A DNA stretch of 64,000 nucleotides from Amoebophrya sp. A120 (GCA_905178155.1 CAJINV010000024.1:213813-277812), one strand, 5' to 3'; positions 45,656 through 55,879 are shown, numbered from the stretch's first letter. Notes: a model not told the origin generated them from the letters alone. Numbers and translations: made by a program.

Positions 45656-45913
45656 ATGCCGGAGCGTCCTCATTTTCCACAAATTGTCATCAGCGAGCTG
45701 GAGAAGGAGGTAAGGAACTACCGGGAGTTGTATTTTGAGCTTTTGCGTGAAAATGCCAAGCTGCGTGATCAAGTTAGTTCTCTTCAGCTAGACTGCTCCA
45801 GGCTAATAGAGTTAAAAACCAAATCACCTGAGAAGAACAGCGTATTGGATTTTGCATGCAAATTCTGTGGGGCAAAGTGCTCTGATATCAAAGCGCAATA
45901 TTCTGTTTCGTAA
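45656..45913 (+). CDS. Accessory ORF a, small coiled-coil protein
   Basis: 85 residues starting ATG. A leucine/glutamate coiled coil (LEKEVRNYRELYFELLRENA) is followed by a C-terminal FACKFCGAKCSD, a CX2CX4C cysteine cluster that could bind zinc. It lies 270 bp past the Pol stop in the retrotransposon's 3' region. No homologous family is recognised. The reading frame is short but its composition is convincing. Confidence 0.55.
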   Translation: MPERPHFPQIVISELEKEVRNYRELYFELLRENAKLRDQVSSLQLDCSRLIELKTKSPEKNSVLDFACKFCGAKCSDIKAQYSVS

Positions 45914-45946
45914 TTTGATGTCAATCCATGCCTTAGAACTTCGCGT

Positions 45947-46537
45947 TTGACTAAAGCAAAAGGCTCTCTTAGCGATTTCCATCTTGAGATGATGCGGATT
46001 CGTGCCGTCAAGTGCAAGGACCACGCTGAGGTGGTTTCCCTGCCGTCTGTTACCGCCCGTCCCGTCACAGGACAAAACGGGTGCACGACCATGGAGTACA
46101 GCTTCATGGACAAGTACATGGAGGGCTGGACGTCCCGCAAGGTCGGCCAAGATTACGTGCGTCTCGCAGTTCCCTGTAAGCACCGCACGTTCCTCAAGTC
46201 CTTGTTCGAGTGCCGTGGTTTGAGCAAGCCCGACGATACCGTCATCGTGAGCTGCAACATCGGCACCGCTGGTCACAACGACTACGAATTGAAGTTCTCG
46301 CAGTTGGAGTCCATCAGTGATGACGAAGCCCCCGCTACTAGAGCTGGTGCTTCGATGCAGGCTATTGCTAACAAATTAGATGAAATTGTTATGCGCCTGC
46401 AGCGCCTGGAGTTACACGTTATCGGTAGTGAGGAGGAAGAATATATGATGATGGAGGATAAGACTGAAGGATCTCAGTCTAGTTCCACTGCTGCTAGCTC
46501 GACTTCGCGTCAGAAGCGTAACGTGCGTAAGCCGTAA
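45947..46537 (+). CDS. Accessory ORF b, unknown protein
   Basis: The frame opens at 45947 with TTG; the first ATG (MMRIRAVKCKDHAEV) is near 45989, giving about 180 residues. A folded-looking N-terminal part has scattered Cys/His (KCKDHAEV, VPCKHRTF, LFECRG). A predicted helix follows (MQAIANKLDEIVMRLQRLEL), then an acidic stretch and a Ser-rich tail ending in basic residues (RQKRNVRKP). It has no membrane segment, so it is not envelope-like. Family unknown; the basic tail could bind nucleic acid (inference). Confidence 0.65.
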   Translation: MTKAKGSLSDFHLEMMRIRAVKCKDHAEVVSLPSVTARPVTGQNGCTTMEYSFMDKYMEGWTSRKVGQDYVRLAVPCKHRTFLKSLFECRGLSKPDDTVIVSCNIGTAGHNDYELKFSQLESISDDEAPATRAGASMQAIANKLDEIVMRLQRLELHVIGSEEEEYMMMEDKTEGSQSSSTAASSTSRQKRNVRKP

Positions 46538-46846
46538 GTAGTTTTACTTTTTGCCTCGTACAAAACCAATCGATCATTCGGTGATCAGAAGTTATCGCAT
46601 CTTTTAGGATTATAAGGTCGAGCTCTGCGCTGATCGAAATCCATGAAGTAGAGTGGTGTTATCAAGTCCATCTGACTATCCGAAAATCAAGTGAGAATTC
46701 TTCGAGATATCTCATATGAAGCTTCCAGATAGAATTGAAGGACTGTGCTGTGATGAAAATTTCAGATTGCGCCTCGTGTGAATCGATGAAATAAATACGA
46801 AGTTTTGACAAGATTTTATAGAATCACTTCGAAGTGATGAGATCTG

Positions 46847-47182
46847 ATGTATTTGTTCCTCGCGAAAGCAAAACAATATCTCCATTCAAGAACAGATTCT
46901 CGCAGGCTCTTGTGTTTGATCTCAGATAAAATGTCCGCCGTTCGATTGAGATTGTCTCTGCTTGAGCGGGATACGGCGACTCTGAAACATAAGAAATTGA
47001 TGGTCTCTATTCATAATTTGAAAATGAAGCGTGTTGCGGGTAAATTACTGAAGTTTATCAAGCGCGCCAAGACATCAACAACTGCGACGTTGCAAGATTA
47101 TTCTCTCGCGAAAATGGAACTTGAAGCAGCATTAGATAATCTAGATTCGGTTGCACATGTGTGGGACTTGACTCCGCAGTAA
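46847..47182 (+). CDS. Accessory ORF c, basic helical protein
   Basis: 111 residues from the ATG at 46847 to the TAA at 47180. Lys/Arg-rich and helical (LRLSLLERDTATLKHKKLMV), with a second helical part near the C-terminus. Its stop is one base before the ATG of the 864-codon ORF, suggesting coupled translation or reinitiation. A TGTTCCTCGCGAAAG motif overlaps its first codons. If that region is a leader, the true start may be MSAVRLRLSL at about 46930. Confidence 0.6.
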   Translation: MYLFLAKAKQYLHSRTDSRRLLCLISDKMSAVRLRLSLLERDTATLKHKKLMVSIHNLKMKRVAGKLLKFIKRAKTSTTATLQDYSLAKMELEAALDNLDSVAHVWDLTPQ

Positions 47183-47183
47183 G

Positions 47184-49778
47184 ATGTCCCACGCGGACTT
47201 AATTGAACAAATTTCGCATTTGAATCTAATCAGGAGAGAACTAATTTGGACCAACTTAGATAGCAAACTCAAAATGGCGTCTGAATCTGTTGAAGCTGTG
47301 CCGCCGCCGCCTAGTGTGGCTCCTGAAGACGATGAGAGTCTAGGTTTTGTCGATTTCTCCAAAGAAGGAGCAGTCAGTTTTCCAGCACCAGGTAACTATG
47401 ATTGGAACCGTGTTTGGAATAATCACATCCTAGGAAATAAGCTTATCACTTGGGGTCCTGAAATTGAACCCGAGATAGCATCCATTATCGGTCGTACCTT
47501 GAACGGAGAGCATCTCATGCAGCCGTTTGGTATTCCCACACGTGATGTTTTTGATCAGCCTATTATCAACTATCTCAGTGCTCCGAGCTTCGTGTCGAGC
47601 AATTCCCCCGGGACTTTGTGTCCTATTGCATGTGATAGTGAGATGATTAAGAAACACATCACGCCAAATCACACAGTGATTGTGCTAGATGCATTCAACG
47701 TCTACTCTCAAACAACTGATCGCATTGCTATCCAAATTCCACCGCTTTATGTTGGTCTCGGGCCAATGATAGTCGTGCCTCCTTGTGACTCGCAAGGGTG
47801 CCAAGCTTTTAATCTTTTCGATGTGAAGCACAGTACTTTTGCAAATCGCGTTGTTTTCAACCCCCAAACCGTCTCTGAGCAATACTCCTGGGACGATTTC
47901 TACCATCACATGTTTCTTCGAGAAAAGAATGAAGGTTTAGCACCTGAGACCACTGGTATCAACATGCACTTCACAGCTGACCAGAGTGAATCGGAATCGG
48001 CCGTGAGCGTCAACATGGAGGATGCCGAAGCAGCCGCCCTTGAGATCAAGAAGTCCACCGAGGTGCAGCCCGAAGTTGTTGGCACGCAGCCCGAAGGAAC
48101 CGAGATCACCAAGAGCAAGCGCGCCTCGACCGATCCCGCGCCACAAGTCGTTCATCCTGCTGAATCGGAACCGGACTTGTCCCAGTCCGCCAGCAAGGAA
48201 TCGATGAAGTCGCCCAAGGCTTCCGTCGACGCTGCGTCTATTGTTCAAGGAACGCCAGAGGTTAGCGGTCCGAGCACTAAGATGACGCGGACAGACAAAG
48301 GCGAAGTAACGGAGCCTAAAGGAAAAGGAAAGGTCGTCTCTTCGGGAGACAAGAAAGTTTCTAAAGAGAATTCCGTTGCTGCTTCGCGCAGTTCTAAATC
48401 GAATGTTGTGGATCCGCATAAGGACACGTACTACAAGGACATTGTGAACCGATGTACCATGTTGCAACAGATTGACTCTTCTGTCGATCCCGTCACTGCT
48501 GGCAAGCTGCGAGTTTCGTATGCTGCGTATCCCATTGAGTACGGGAATTACGCTATTGCCTCGCGGTACATGCAGCAGTCCTATTTGCCATCTGGATACA
48601 TGATGAACAGCAAGGGTTTGTGTCGAAGCAGCTATGCTGACAATGCTATTCCTGATGTGTGCGTCGTTTCTAGTTTGTCGCAGGACCACATGTACGTGTT
48701 TGATGATGAGCTCGACGAAAAGGTACGTGAAAAGTTGAGCCCGTCGGAAGAAGGGGACTTCGACTACAAGTCTGCTTACCTCAAGTGGAAATCTATCCAG
48801 ATGTCCCGAGGAAAAGAGATTTGCCATGATTTCAAGGTGAAAGAGTTGCAACTTGTTGTGACCCGCCTGTTCCAGTTAACTCCTCAGTTGACTGGTGCTG
48901 AAATCGGCCGCGTCCTCGCGAGTTCTTTTGGTTCGCTTCGTGCGACGTGTAAGTGCGGTGACAGTCGCTTCGCGCACAACAGAAGTATTTGCGGGTGTGA
49001 AAACACTTTGCGTACTATGTCACGTTTGAAGTTAGAAGGCAAGTGGCCAAATATTCCACGTGGTCATGAGAACCCAGACGCTCGGCGAACTGAAATTCTC
49101 ACTGAAACCAACTACGGAAAGTATGGTCGGGACTTCGGGTCCATCTTTTGTTATTTCTGTCACTGGATGGACACTCCAGCGAGCATTGGTAGTGTGCACA
49201 CCAAAGCTTTCTGCACCGAGTCCGAGGCTTCCTTCGCGGAAGAATTTAGTCGTTGTTCCGAGCTCCGGAGACAATGCGAAAAGAGTAGTGCAGTCTACAA
49301 AGGTGAAATAGTCTGCAAAGCCGCGTTCGAGCAGCCCACGGGTGCCTGCACCTACACGAGCCACCCGGTTGCTTCTGCCGTGTGCTCTACGGACACATTG
49401 GGAGTTCCCGCGTACTTCACTGGTGTGCACTCCGCTGATCCCCAGTTGAAGAACAAAGGTAAGGGCAAGAGCGGTTTCTTCAAACAGGACGAGAAGGTGC
49501 TGCAGCGTGGCGGCAATCAAGGTTCTGAAAATGAAGGACTACTCGTTGGACAACACCATGGCGGTAAGAAGGGTAACAAAGGAAAAGGGAATAAGAATTT
49601 CCAGCCGAGTGCGGCATCTAGTTCTCCTCCTCCGTCTATGCAGATCGGCGCGTACGAACAAGGAGTTCTTGCTGGTCTGAAAGCCGGGAATCAAGCGAAC
49701 ATGAAGGGAAGTTTCCCCATGGGACCTAGTGGGAGAAAAGGAGGAAATGCTTGGTTTAACAACTGGCCTATGCAGTAG
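47184..49778 (+). CDS. Accessory ORF d, 864-residue protein
   Basis: It starts MSHADLIEQISHL one base after ORF c. Residues 1-270 form a folded-looking acidic domain. Residues 270-410 are low-complexity Lys/Ser/Pro/Glu. Residues 410-760 form a second domain with Cys/His clusters (CKCGDSRFAHNRSICGC, FCYFCHWMDT, then CTESEASF and further cysteines) that could bind zinc. The tail is Gly/Lys-rich (NKGKGKSGFF, GGKKGNKGKGNK) and likely binds RNA or DNA. No signal peptide or membrane helix was seen, so it does not look like an envelope protein. Family unrecognised. A Gag-like or nucleic-acid-binding role is inferred only from the zinc-like clusters and basic tail. Confidence 0.75.
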   Translation: MSHADLIEQISHLNLIRRELIWTNLDSKLKMASESVEAVPPPPSVAPEDDESLGFVDFSKEGAVSFPAPGNYDWNRVWNNHILGNKLITWGPEIEPEIASIIGRTLNGEHLMQPFGIPTRDVFDQPIINYLSAPSFVSSNSPGTLCPIACDSEMIKKHITPNHTVIVLDAFNVYSQTTDRIAIQIPPLYVGLGPMIVVPPCDSQGCQAFNLFDVKHSTFANRVVFNPQTVSEQYSWDDFYHHMFLREKNEGLAPETTGINMHFTADQSESESAVSVNMEDAEAAALEIKKSTEVQPEVVGTQPEGTEITKSKRASTDPAPQVVHPAESEPDLSQSASKESMKSPKASVDAASIVQGTPEVSGPSTKMTRTDKGEVTEPKGKGKVVSSGDKKVSKENSVAASRSSKSNVVDPHKDTYYKDIVNRCTMLQQIDSSVDPVTAGKLRVSYAAYPIEYGNYAIASRYMQQSYLPSGYMMNSKGLCRSSYADNAIPDVCVVSSLSQDHMYVFDDELDEKVREKLSPSEEGDFDYKSAYLKWKSIQMSRGKEICHDFKVKELQLVVTRLFQLTPQLTGAEIGRVLASSFGSLRATCKCGDSRFAHNRSICGCENTLRTMSRLKLEGKWPNIPRGHENPDARRTEILTETNYGKYGRDFGSIFCYFCHWMDTPASIGSVHTKAFCTESEASFAEEFSRCSELRRQCEKSSAVYKGEIVCKAAFEQPTGACTYTSHPVASAVCSTDTLGVPAYFTGVHSADPQLKNKGKGKSGFFKQDEKVLQRGGNQGSENEGLLVGQHHGGKKGNKGKGNKNFQPSAASSSPPPSMQIGAYEQGVLAGLKAGNQANMKGSFPMGPSGRKGGNAWFNNWPMQ

Positions 49779-49857
49779 TTGTCCTCAACTAGATTTGTTC
49801 TATACACCTTATAGCTTCGTACTAGTTTTTAGTTTACTTGAGAATAAGATAGTCAGG

Positions 49858-49869
49858 TAACAAGGGGGT
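49858..49869 (+). other. Polypurine tract
   Basis: TAACAAGGGGG lies immediately before the 3' LTR, at the expected place for the plus-strand primer. Confidence 0.7.
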
Positions 49870-49872
49870 GTA

Positions 49873-50694
49873 TGAGTCTGGCTGTATTTTAAGCTACTTC
49901 TGTGCCTTGACTATTTGGAAAATAGGTTTGACACTTACAGTAGTATTTGAGCGATCTTTGGGATGCTCATATCGGTACTTTGTACTTACTTAGATTCGTT
50001 TTTGTGACACAGAAGAGAAGCTACACAAGAAGTACTATTCGGCATCGTACAGCCTTGTCGTACAACTGAGAGCCGTACTTTCGATCGGGACTACGAGAGA
50101 ATCAAATGCTTTTTTCGGGTCGTAGTTGTAGAGCCACTTGTTTCCAACACTACCTTCAAACGTGCGATTCTCACCCCCAATCCACAGGTCTTTTTTTCGT
50201 TGACGTAATTCTAGATTACACATCGAAAGCGCCCCTTTGGTGGTATATCCTACAACGCTGAAGACGTTGCTTGAACTACTTGTACTTCTGATGTTTTCAC
50301 AAGAACGTATCTGATGAAAACCACTTCTATGAGCCCATTGCTCTGCTCTGCGAGCCCGCTGGTGATTCGCTCTTGTCCGGTGTGTATTGTTCTCTTCTAA
50401 GATCCCAAAGCAACCGTATCATGGCTAGTATAACCACCTTTATACTACTAGTTCTCATCTTTAGTGGATGGCCTATTCAGTTCTTCAGCTCCGCGACTAC
50501 ATCGTGTAGTGCGCCGCAGCTGAGTGAGAGACAAGAGCGCATACAAGGGGATACGACCTCAGAGAGAGGCACACACCTGCTTCGAGCAGGCATGTATTCC
50601 CGGTTTCCCTCGTGGAAACGCGTGCGTGTACGCAAGAAGCGTCCACCCGATCTAGTGTCGTGTGAAGATCTCTCTTCGGTCACAAAAACCGAAA
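49873..50694 (+). repeat. 3' LTR
   Basis: 822 bp, about 97% identical by eye to the 5' LTR. The LTR-internal reading frame that feeds the polyprotein in the 5' copy is conserved here from ATG 50421 and closes after the LTR end at 50705. Confidence 0.9.
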
Positions 50695-50699
50695 GTGTA

Positions 50700-50960
50700 A
50701 AATAAGACAAAGCTAGGAAATCAATGTAGGAGCATGTATATATCATATACCTTTGCAATGTCCCTTGATCTGCAGCAGCAGACTATGTTCAGTGTTGGCA
50801 GTTTTTGAATATTTTGGCAAAAGTGAAAAATTTGGAAAATTACCTTTGTGGTGCAGAACTGTATAGATGCAGAATTGAACAAATGAAAGAGATGTAGCAT
50901 GCATTCTTATGATATAATGCACAATCTGTTCGATCAAATTTGGCTCCTTTGTGAAATCCA
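50700..50960. repeat. Satellite of about 155 bp, right part
   Basis: GTGAAAAATTTGGAAAATTA then TTTGTGGTGCAGAA at about 50828-50860 matches the satellite landmark, 155 bp after the retrotransposon's right target duplication. It therefore continues the array in register. Confidence 0.6.
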
Positions 50961-50999
50961 GTCTGTATTTTGGAAAATTCCAATTTTTTGGCTTGTGTG

Positions 51000-52110
51000 T
51001 AGGCCTGCCAAGCGCGCGGAGTTCGATCGGCCCAGGGGTGGCCAAGGTCGCGGCCCTCTGGTGTGCTAGGTGGGTCTGCGGAAACGTAAGGGCGGGCACC
51101 CTTGCCTGCCCGGGGCGGAGGGCCGCCAGTGGGGCGGTCCGCGGAAGGCGTTTGGAGGGCTCGGCCCCTCCTTCACTTGCAGGACCCCTCCTGTTCCAGG
51201 CATGCTGCGTGCGGTTTCCCCGATTTGCCTGTCGGGGCATTCCAGGCTCCATCCCTGGTTGCCAGGGGGCGGCCTTCACATCTTGTTGCGATCCGGTCGA
51301 GCCGGTACGCGGAAGCGCGACCGCATACCTTCCGGGCCTGTCTGGCGCCGGTTTTGTGTGTTTGGGCAGCAAGGAAAGCTGCTCCTGGGACACAGGTTTG
51401 GGCCCAGGACGGTTTTTGTTTTCCCCGCCTCCCTCTTGCCCCCCCCCCCCCCTCCGGACGGCTCTCGGGCTCTTGCCCCGCGCGCGCGCCCGCTCTTGCG
51501 CCACCCGCCGGGCCGCGCCGTAGCGCCTCCCTTTGCGCCCACCAACTCTAACGCCGCGCGTCTTGCCCCAATGTCCGGCGCCCTTTGGCGCCCTCGCCCC
51601 GGATGCACTGCGCGGCCGCCTCGTTGCGCCACCAGGACGCCCTCGCCGCTTGCTTCCTGCGCCCTTTCGCGTTCTCGAAGGTACTTCGTGCGTCCGCCCC
51701 GCCGTGTTTGAACCGCCTCCCCGCGAGTCTCTGCGGCGGTGCGCAGCGCGGGGGGCGCGCTCCTGCTACGGCGCAGGCTTCGCGGCCTTCTACCGGGAAG
51801 CGCTATTCGTGCGGAAGCCCGCAGCAATGGGTCCTACCTTGCCCGCGACGGCGGCGCCGGAAGCAGCGCGCAATCTTCTCCAACGTCGGCGCAGGGCGCG
51901 CAGCTGCCTTGGAATTGGAGCGAGCCCGAGCCCCTGGCACAGCCGGTCCCGCAGAAGTGCGCACGCTGTTAAGCGTTGCTGCGTTGCCTCAGCAGGGGCG
52001 GAACCCACGCGCCTATATGGGGCGCGCTATGCAAAGGCTGCGGCGCGCCGCGGCCCGGCATTTCTCGCCTTGGCCTGATTCCCACCGCCCAAAGCCCCAC
52101 GAACCAGCGG
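51000..52110. repeat. GC-rich block
   Basis: Very GC-rich, with a C14 run near 51440. Overlapping frames of up to about 250 codons on both strands are Arg/Pro/Ala-rich. No domain or splice signal is convincing, so none is called as a gene. Confidence 0.5.
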
Positions 52111-52311
52111 GCGCGCATTTTCTTCGTAGATCATTTATTGTGTGTTCGCGTTCATGTTCCAACAAGCACCACCGGCGTTAAACGGAAGAGGTTGCAAACT
52201 GGGAACTGTCCAAGACGATCGTCGTTCTGCTTTTCTCACTGATGCTTGCAGCTGCGTGTTTTAGACGAAGTATGTTTGAGACATCATGAGCAGGATGACC
52301 GGGTGAGCAAG

Positions 52312-52960
52312 CAGTCTCGTGCTAAGAAGGCAAGCAGTCGCAACATCATGAGCAGGATGGCGCTCCTTTTCCTGCTGCCCCGCATCCGCAGCCGGAGCTG
52401 TTGCGCGCGGCGCGTTTTCATCTTCTTCCTCGTGTTATTCCGGCAGCCTGTAACCGGTTCTGGCGGCGCAGCAGAACGAGCGGCAGTGGCTGCCTCGTGC
52501 GCAGAGTTGGCTGGTGCTGCAAGCATGATCTTCCGAACAGCGGAAGGGAGTATTTCTGCGGGACGGCGTGGCGCCGCAGAAGATGTTGATGGTCCTCCTC
52601 CGCACGCGTTCTCCACCCACATCAAAGGTCCGCATTGCCTGCGTCGGAGCGTCTGTCTGGAACAAAATAAATCTACCGCGGTGCTGGCCACCGAGGAAAA
52701 TGCAGGCCGTCCGGATGCACCAAACGAAGCTGCTCTCAAGCTGCTCTATTTTCGATTGCCGATATTAGAACAGCAGACCCCGCCGTGGCACCACTGCAGC
52801 TCCCGCCGGGGACCACCCTGTCGCAGCTGAACAATACCGAGGTCACGGGCCGCGCAAGCGTGGATCACCAAAAGGAGACTGCGCGATGGGGTCCTCACAC
52901 GTGGGGCGGCGTGAAATTTTTTTTTCCAGGTAAAAAACAAGTCTGAAGTCCTGGCAAATT
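52312..52960 (+). pseudogene. Duplicated exon array, copy i, degenerate
   Basis: Aligns with copies ii (about 54,240-54,720) and iii (about 55,250-55,480). It shares IKGPHCL, VCLEQ and ALKLLYF. About 19 bp coding YHLEHLQ are missing, so the frame shifts at PPWHHC. After the gap the other frame resumes LQLPPGTTLSQLNNTEVTG. With the shift and no visible intron, it is probably a broken copy. Confidence 0.45.
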
Positions 52961-53045
52961 TGCAAAAATGACCGGAAAATAGGTTTCCGGTTTGCTGCCC
53001 GCGGCTGCCTAAAGACCTAAACCCTCAGGTAGTAATGGAAATAAA

Positions 53046-53876
53046 GTGCTACCTCTCAATAAACGTATTTTTATGAGTCAATCAATCACGCATTTCACTT
53101 CTCACTACAGGCTGGCCTCGAACGGAAAGATAGTGGACGGGTTTCGCGAACAAACATATCAGAGGGAAAAATCTCCCCGTATTGCTGTTGCTGTTGGTGG
53201 TATCATCTGCAAACCGGCTTTTATGAATTGCAAATATGTCTGGGTCTGTAAGGATGCGAACTTGTCATGCAGATTTTACATGGCCCGTGACGTCTGTGAT
53301 GTATTCCCTGGCATCACAGGTTTTCTGACTGCTTCTTGATGCGTATTCCGCATGACAAATGACCTCTCCGCGTAGCAGAAACTGGACGCCTCTTGCTGAT
53401 CATGCAATACAGATTTTTCTAGAATCCAAAGTTAGCATCACAAGTTCCAACTTTTCAGACCCAGACACTTTTGTAGTTGATAGCTTTTTTTCGACGACAA
53501 CGTATCATCTGCAGCGAGGTGAAGTACTGCGGTTCGCTGTTCGACTCGGAGGAGAGCAACGCAATGCGGTGGAAGCACGCGCCGGAACAAACGGAGCCGC
53601 GGGACAAAGCGGCTCTCGCCGCCGCCCCGCCTGCAGCGCTGTTTGGGTGGGAAAATCACGGATTGCTCAACGAGAAGTAAACGACGTACTTCCTACGTCG
53701 GCGGCAAGGAGACGCGGGACAGGCTGACACTCCAAGGCGCAGCCGAATTATCAGCGCTGCCGCTGCTGCGGGGCAAGAAAGCAGGACAGTTGGAGGACGG
53801 CTATCCACTAGAAAAAACCCTCGCGCCGCTACTGAATGGCAACAAGGATTGGCGGCAAGCTGCACATGGTGAGGCA
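53046..53876 (+). CDS. Plus-strand gene interrupted by an A introner
   Basis: Exon 1 (about 53,046-53,221) reads LASNGKIVDGFREQTYQREK and ends at an introner. Removing 53,222-53,482 plus one GCTTT copy gives the in-frame junction CKPAFFRRQRIICSEVKYCG. The second exon runs to about 53,678 (FGWENHGLLNEK, ending at TAA or at donor GTAAAC). A further open segment (SYVGGKETRDRLTLQGAAEL) ends at the TAA near 53,876. Polar and charged overall, with no known domain. The start codon and last junction are uncertain. Confidence 0.45.
53222..53482. mobile_element. Introner, family A, target duplication GCTTT
   Basis: It begins TATGAATTGCAAATATGTCT and ends AGACACTTTTGTAGTTGATA. Exact GCTTT copies flank it at 53217-53221 and 53483-53487. 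The host gene here is on the plus strand, so elements enter genes of either orientation. Confidence 0.9.
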
Positions 53877-54109
53877 TAATTTTCAGGGGTTCAATCATTG
53901 ATCACAAAACGCAGTGTTTTTTTCGTAGTAAGTGCCACTCCTTTCGCTTTTGGTTTCAGTGCGATGAAATAAGTTCGTTTGATTTATTTCAGGAAAAATT
54001 TTTCTCTGCTCTTTCTAAAAACAAAATGTAGTGAGGCTAAAAAGTAGGACTGTGGGCTGCCAGAGGACCTGCTGCCGAGCCCGAAGTGTATTCGCCCAAG
54101 TGAGTACTA

Positions 54110-54770
54110 CCGACCCACCAAGAACATCGAAACGGAGGCTGATGTCGTGCCGACGGAGAAAAATCAGCCTCTGGCCAAAGGTGGCACAGCCAGGGAGGAC
54201 GACGGCAGTACGATCAGCGCTGCCGCAAGGCATTTTTCATCTTCACCCTCCTGTTCTTCCGGCAGCTTCTCACCGGTTCTGGCGGCGCAGAGGAACGTTC
54301 CGCAATGGGTTCCGCGTACGCGAAAATGGCTGCTGCAAGCATTATCTTCCCAACAGTGGAAGGGAGTATTCCTGCGGGACGGCGTGGTGCCGCACAAGAT
54401 GTTGATGCTCCTCCCCCGCTGCACCCGTTCTCCGCCCACATCTGCATCAAAGGCCCGCATTGCCTGTTTCGGAACGTCTGTCTGGAACAAAGTAAATCCG
54501 CCGCGGTGCTGGCTGCCGAGGAAAGTGGAGGCCGTCCGGATGGTGCACCAAACGATGCTGGTCTCAAGTTGCTCTATTTCCCAGCGCCGAAAGAACAGCT
54601 GACTCCGTGGGACCACTACCATCTGGAGCATCTGCAGAACCAGCCTGGGACCTGTCTCTCGCAGCTGAATACCGAGGTCACTGGCTACGCACGGGTGGAT
54701 CACCAGAAAGGGATTGCGAATGGAGTCGTCCAGGATAGCGTGCCGGTTTATCCAACAGAAAAGATGTTGA
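54110..54770 (+). CDS. Duplicated exon array, copy ii
   Basis: An opening stretch (RPTKNIETEADVVPTEKNQP) leads into a Gly/Thr/Asp segment ending DDGSTISAAAR. The frame then continues through MGSAYAKMAAASI (54,305) to KLLYFPAPKEQL, PWDHYHLEHLQNQPGT, LSQLNTEVTG, RVDHQKGIANGVVQD and YPTEKM. The order matches copies i and iii. The link between the two segments changes frame and needs a splice or is a break. The repeated domain is not a family I recognise. Confidence 0.45.
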
Positions 54771-55009
54771 ACTGCAATACAGCAGCACTATACATACTAG
54801 CGGACGTTTGTTGTTTTTGTCATGCACCATTCCGCTGTGCAGAACAGCTAAAGCACTACTCACTTCCAGCCCGCTCGTCGCTCAAAAAAGATATAATTTG
54901 TTCTTTGTACCGCCATCGCGTGATCTATGCTGACTTGTTTCCAATTTTTTTTCCATGTATACGGTCGTGGTGGTGCCACCCCCTGACTCTACTTCCAACG
55001 ATGGTCGCA

Positions 55010-55510
55010 GTTTCATCGACAAAATCACCTCCCCAGGCCAAAGGTGGCACGACAACCAGAGACGACGGCAGTACGATCAGCGCTGCCGCAAGGAGGGACA
55101 CCAGGAGCCGACGCCGTGATGTTCTGTGACCGCAGTGTCAAAGATCGGGAATCGGAGCACAAATCGCTGCCCCCACCGTGAGGGAAGTCGTACAAATACG
55201 CCACTGCACCGAGGAGGACGACCCAGCAGCATGTCGCCTGGAACAAAATTCCACCACTGTGGCCGGAGACAGCGCAGGCTCAGCTGGAAACCAAACGACG
55301 CCCGTAGCCTCCTGTACTTCCGATCGCCGAAAGACCAGCTGGACCCGTGGAACCACTACAATCTGGAGCATCTTCAGCTCCCGCCGGGGACCTCCCTCTG
55401 GAAGCTGAGTACCGAGGTCACGCGCTGCGTACGGGTGGATCACCAGAAAGAGATTGCGAGTGGAGTCGTCCAACACAAGCTGCCGGGTTATCAGACAGAA
55501 AAGATGAACT
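55010..55510 (+). CDS. Duplicated exon array, copy iii
   Basis: It repeats the lead-in of copy ii (AKGGTTTRDDGSTISAAARR). The domain follows: KPNDARSLLYFRSPKDQL, PWNHYNLEHLQLPPGTSL, KLSTEVTRCVRVDHQKEIAS and YQTEKM. Between them, at 55,155-55,200, AQIAAPTVREVV matches copy iv. Frame changes within the unit imply introns or decay. The LPPGTSL site is uninterrupted, unlike copy iv. Confidence 0.45.
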
Positions 55511-55879
55511 GCAAGAATACAGCACCACTATACAAAACATCTCTCATTCGCCTTCGGTATACAAATCATCTGTCATGCGTTTTTCTCACGGGCACCGCTG
55601 TGCAGAACAGCTTTTGCGGCATTTCTTCCTGTTCGCTCGCTCCAAAAAGCTACAATGTTTTCGTTGCACTAATATGAACTGAAACATGATTGCGCAGCAC
55701 TGTAAAACTGATTTTCAATTTCCTTTCCATTTCCCGGCTGATGGCGTGACTTTCCCAGCTGATGGCGGACGAACAGCGACGAAAGGAAGGCGCTTCGCAG
55801 TTGCCGATGCTGTGATGCGCAATACGTACCACACGACGACTACACGGAGCGGAGAAGCTGGCGCGGCTGAATTCGGAGC

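Larger units (their letters stand above)
36756..50694 (+). mobile_element. Giant Ty1/copia LTR retrotransposon, intact
   Basis: A complete element of about 13.9 kb has two 822-bp LTRs, a primer-binding site, one long gag-pol frame in copia order (protease, integrase, RT, RNase H), a 4.5-kb 3' region with extra ORFs, and a purine tract before the 3' LTR. GTGTA occurs at 36751-36755 and 50695-50699, fitting a 5-bp target duplication. The left LTR could instead start 3 bp earlier (TGTATGAG), because GTGTA also precedes the 3' LTR. Uninterrupted frames and about 97% LTR identity indicate a fairly recent insertion. Confidence 0.93.

Noticed and set aside
47184-49778. Envelope gene in the retrotransposon's 3' region
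   Set aside because: The 864-residue product has no signal peptide, membrane helix or cleavage pattern; its Gly/Lys tail and Cys/His clusters suggest nucleic-acid binding instead.
50743-51711. ORFs of about 200-250 codons on both strands after the retrotransposon
   Set aside because: Overlapping, Pro/Arg/Gly-rich and located in a GC-rich block; no splice signals or conserved pattern.
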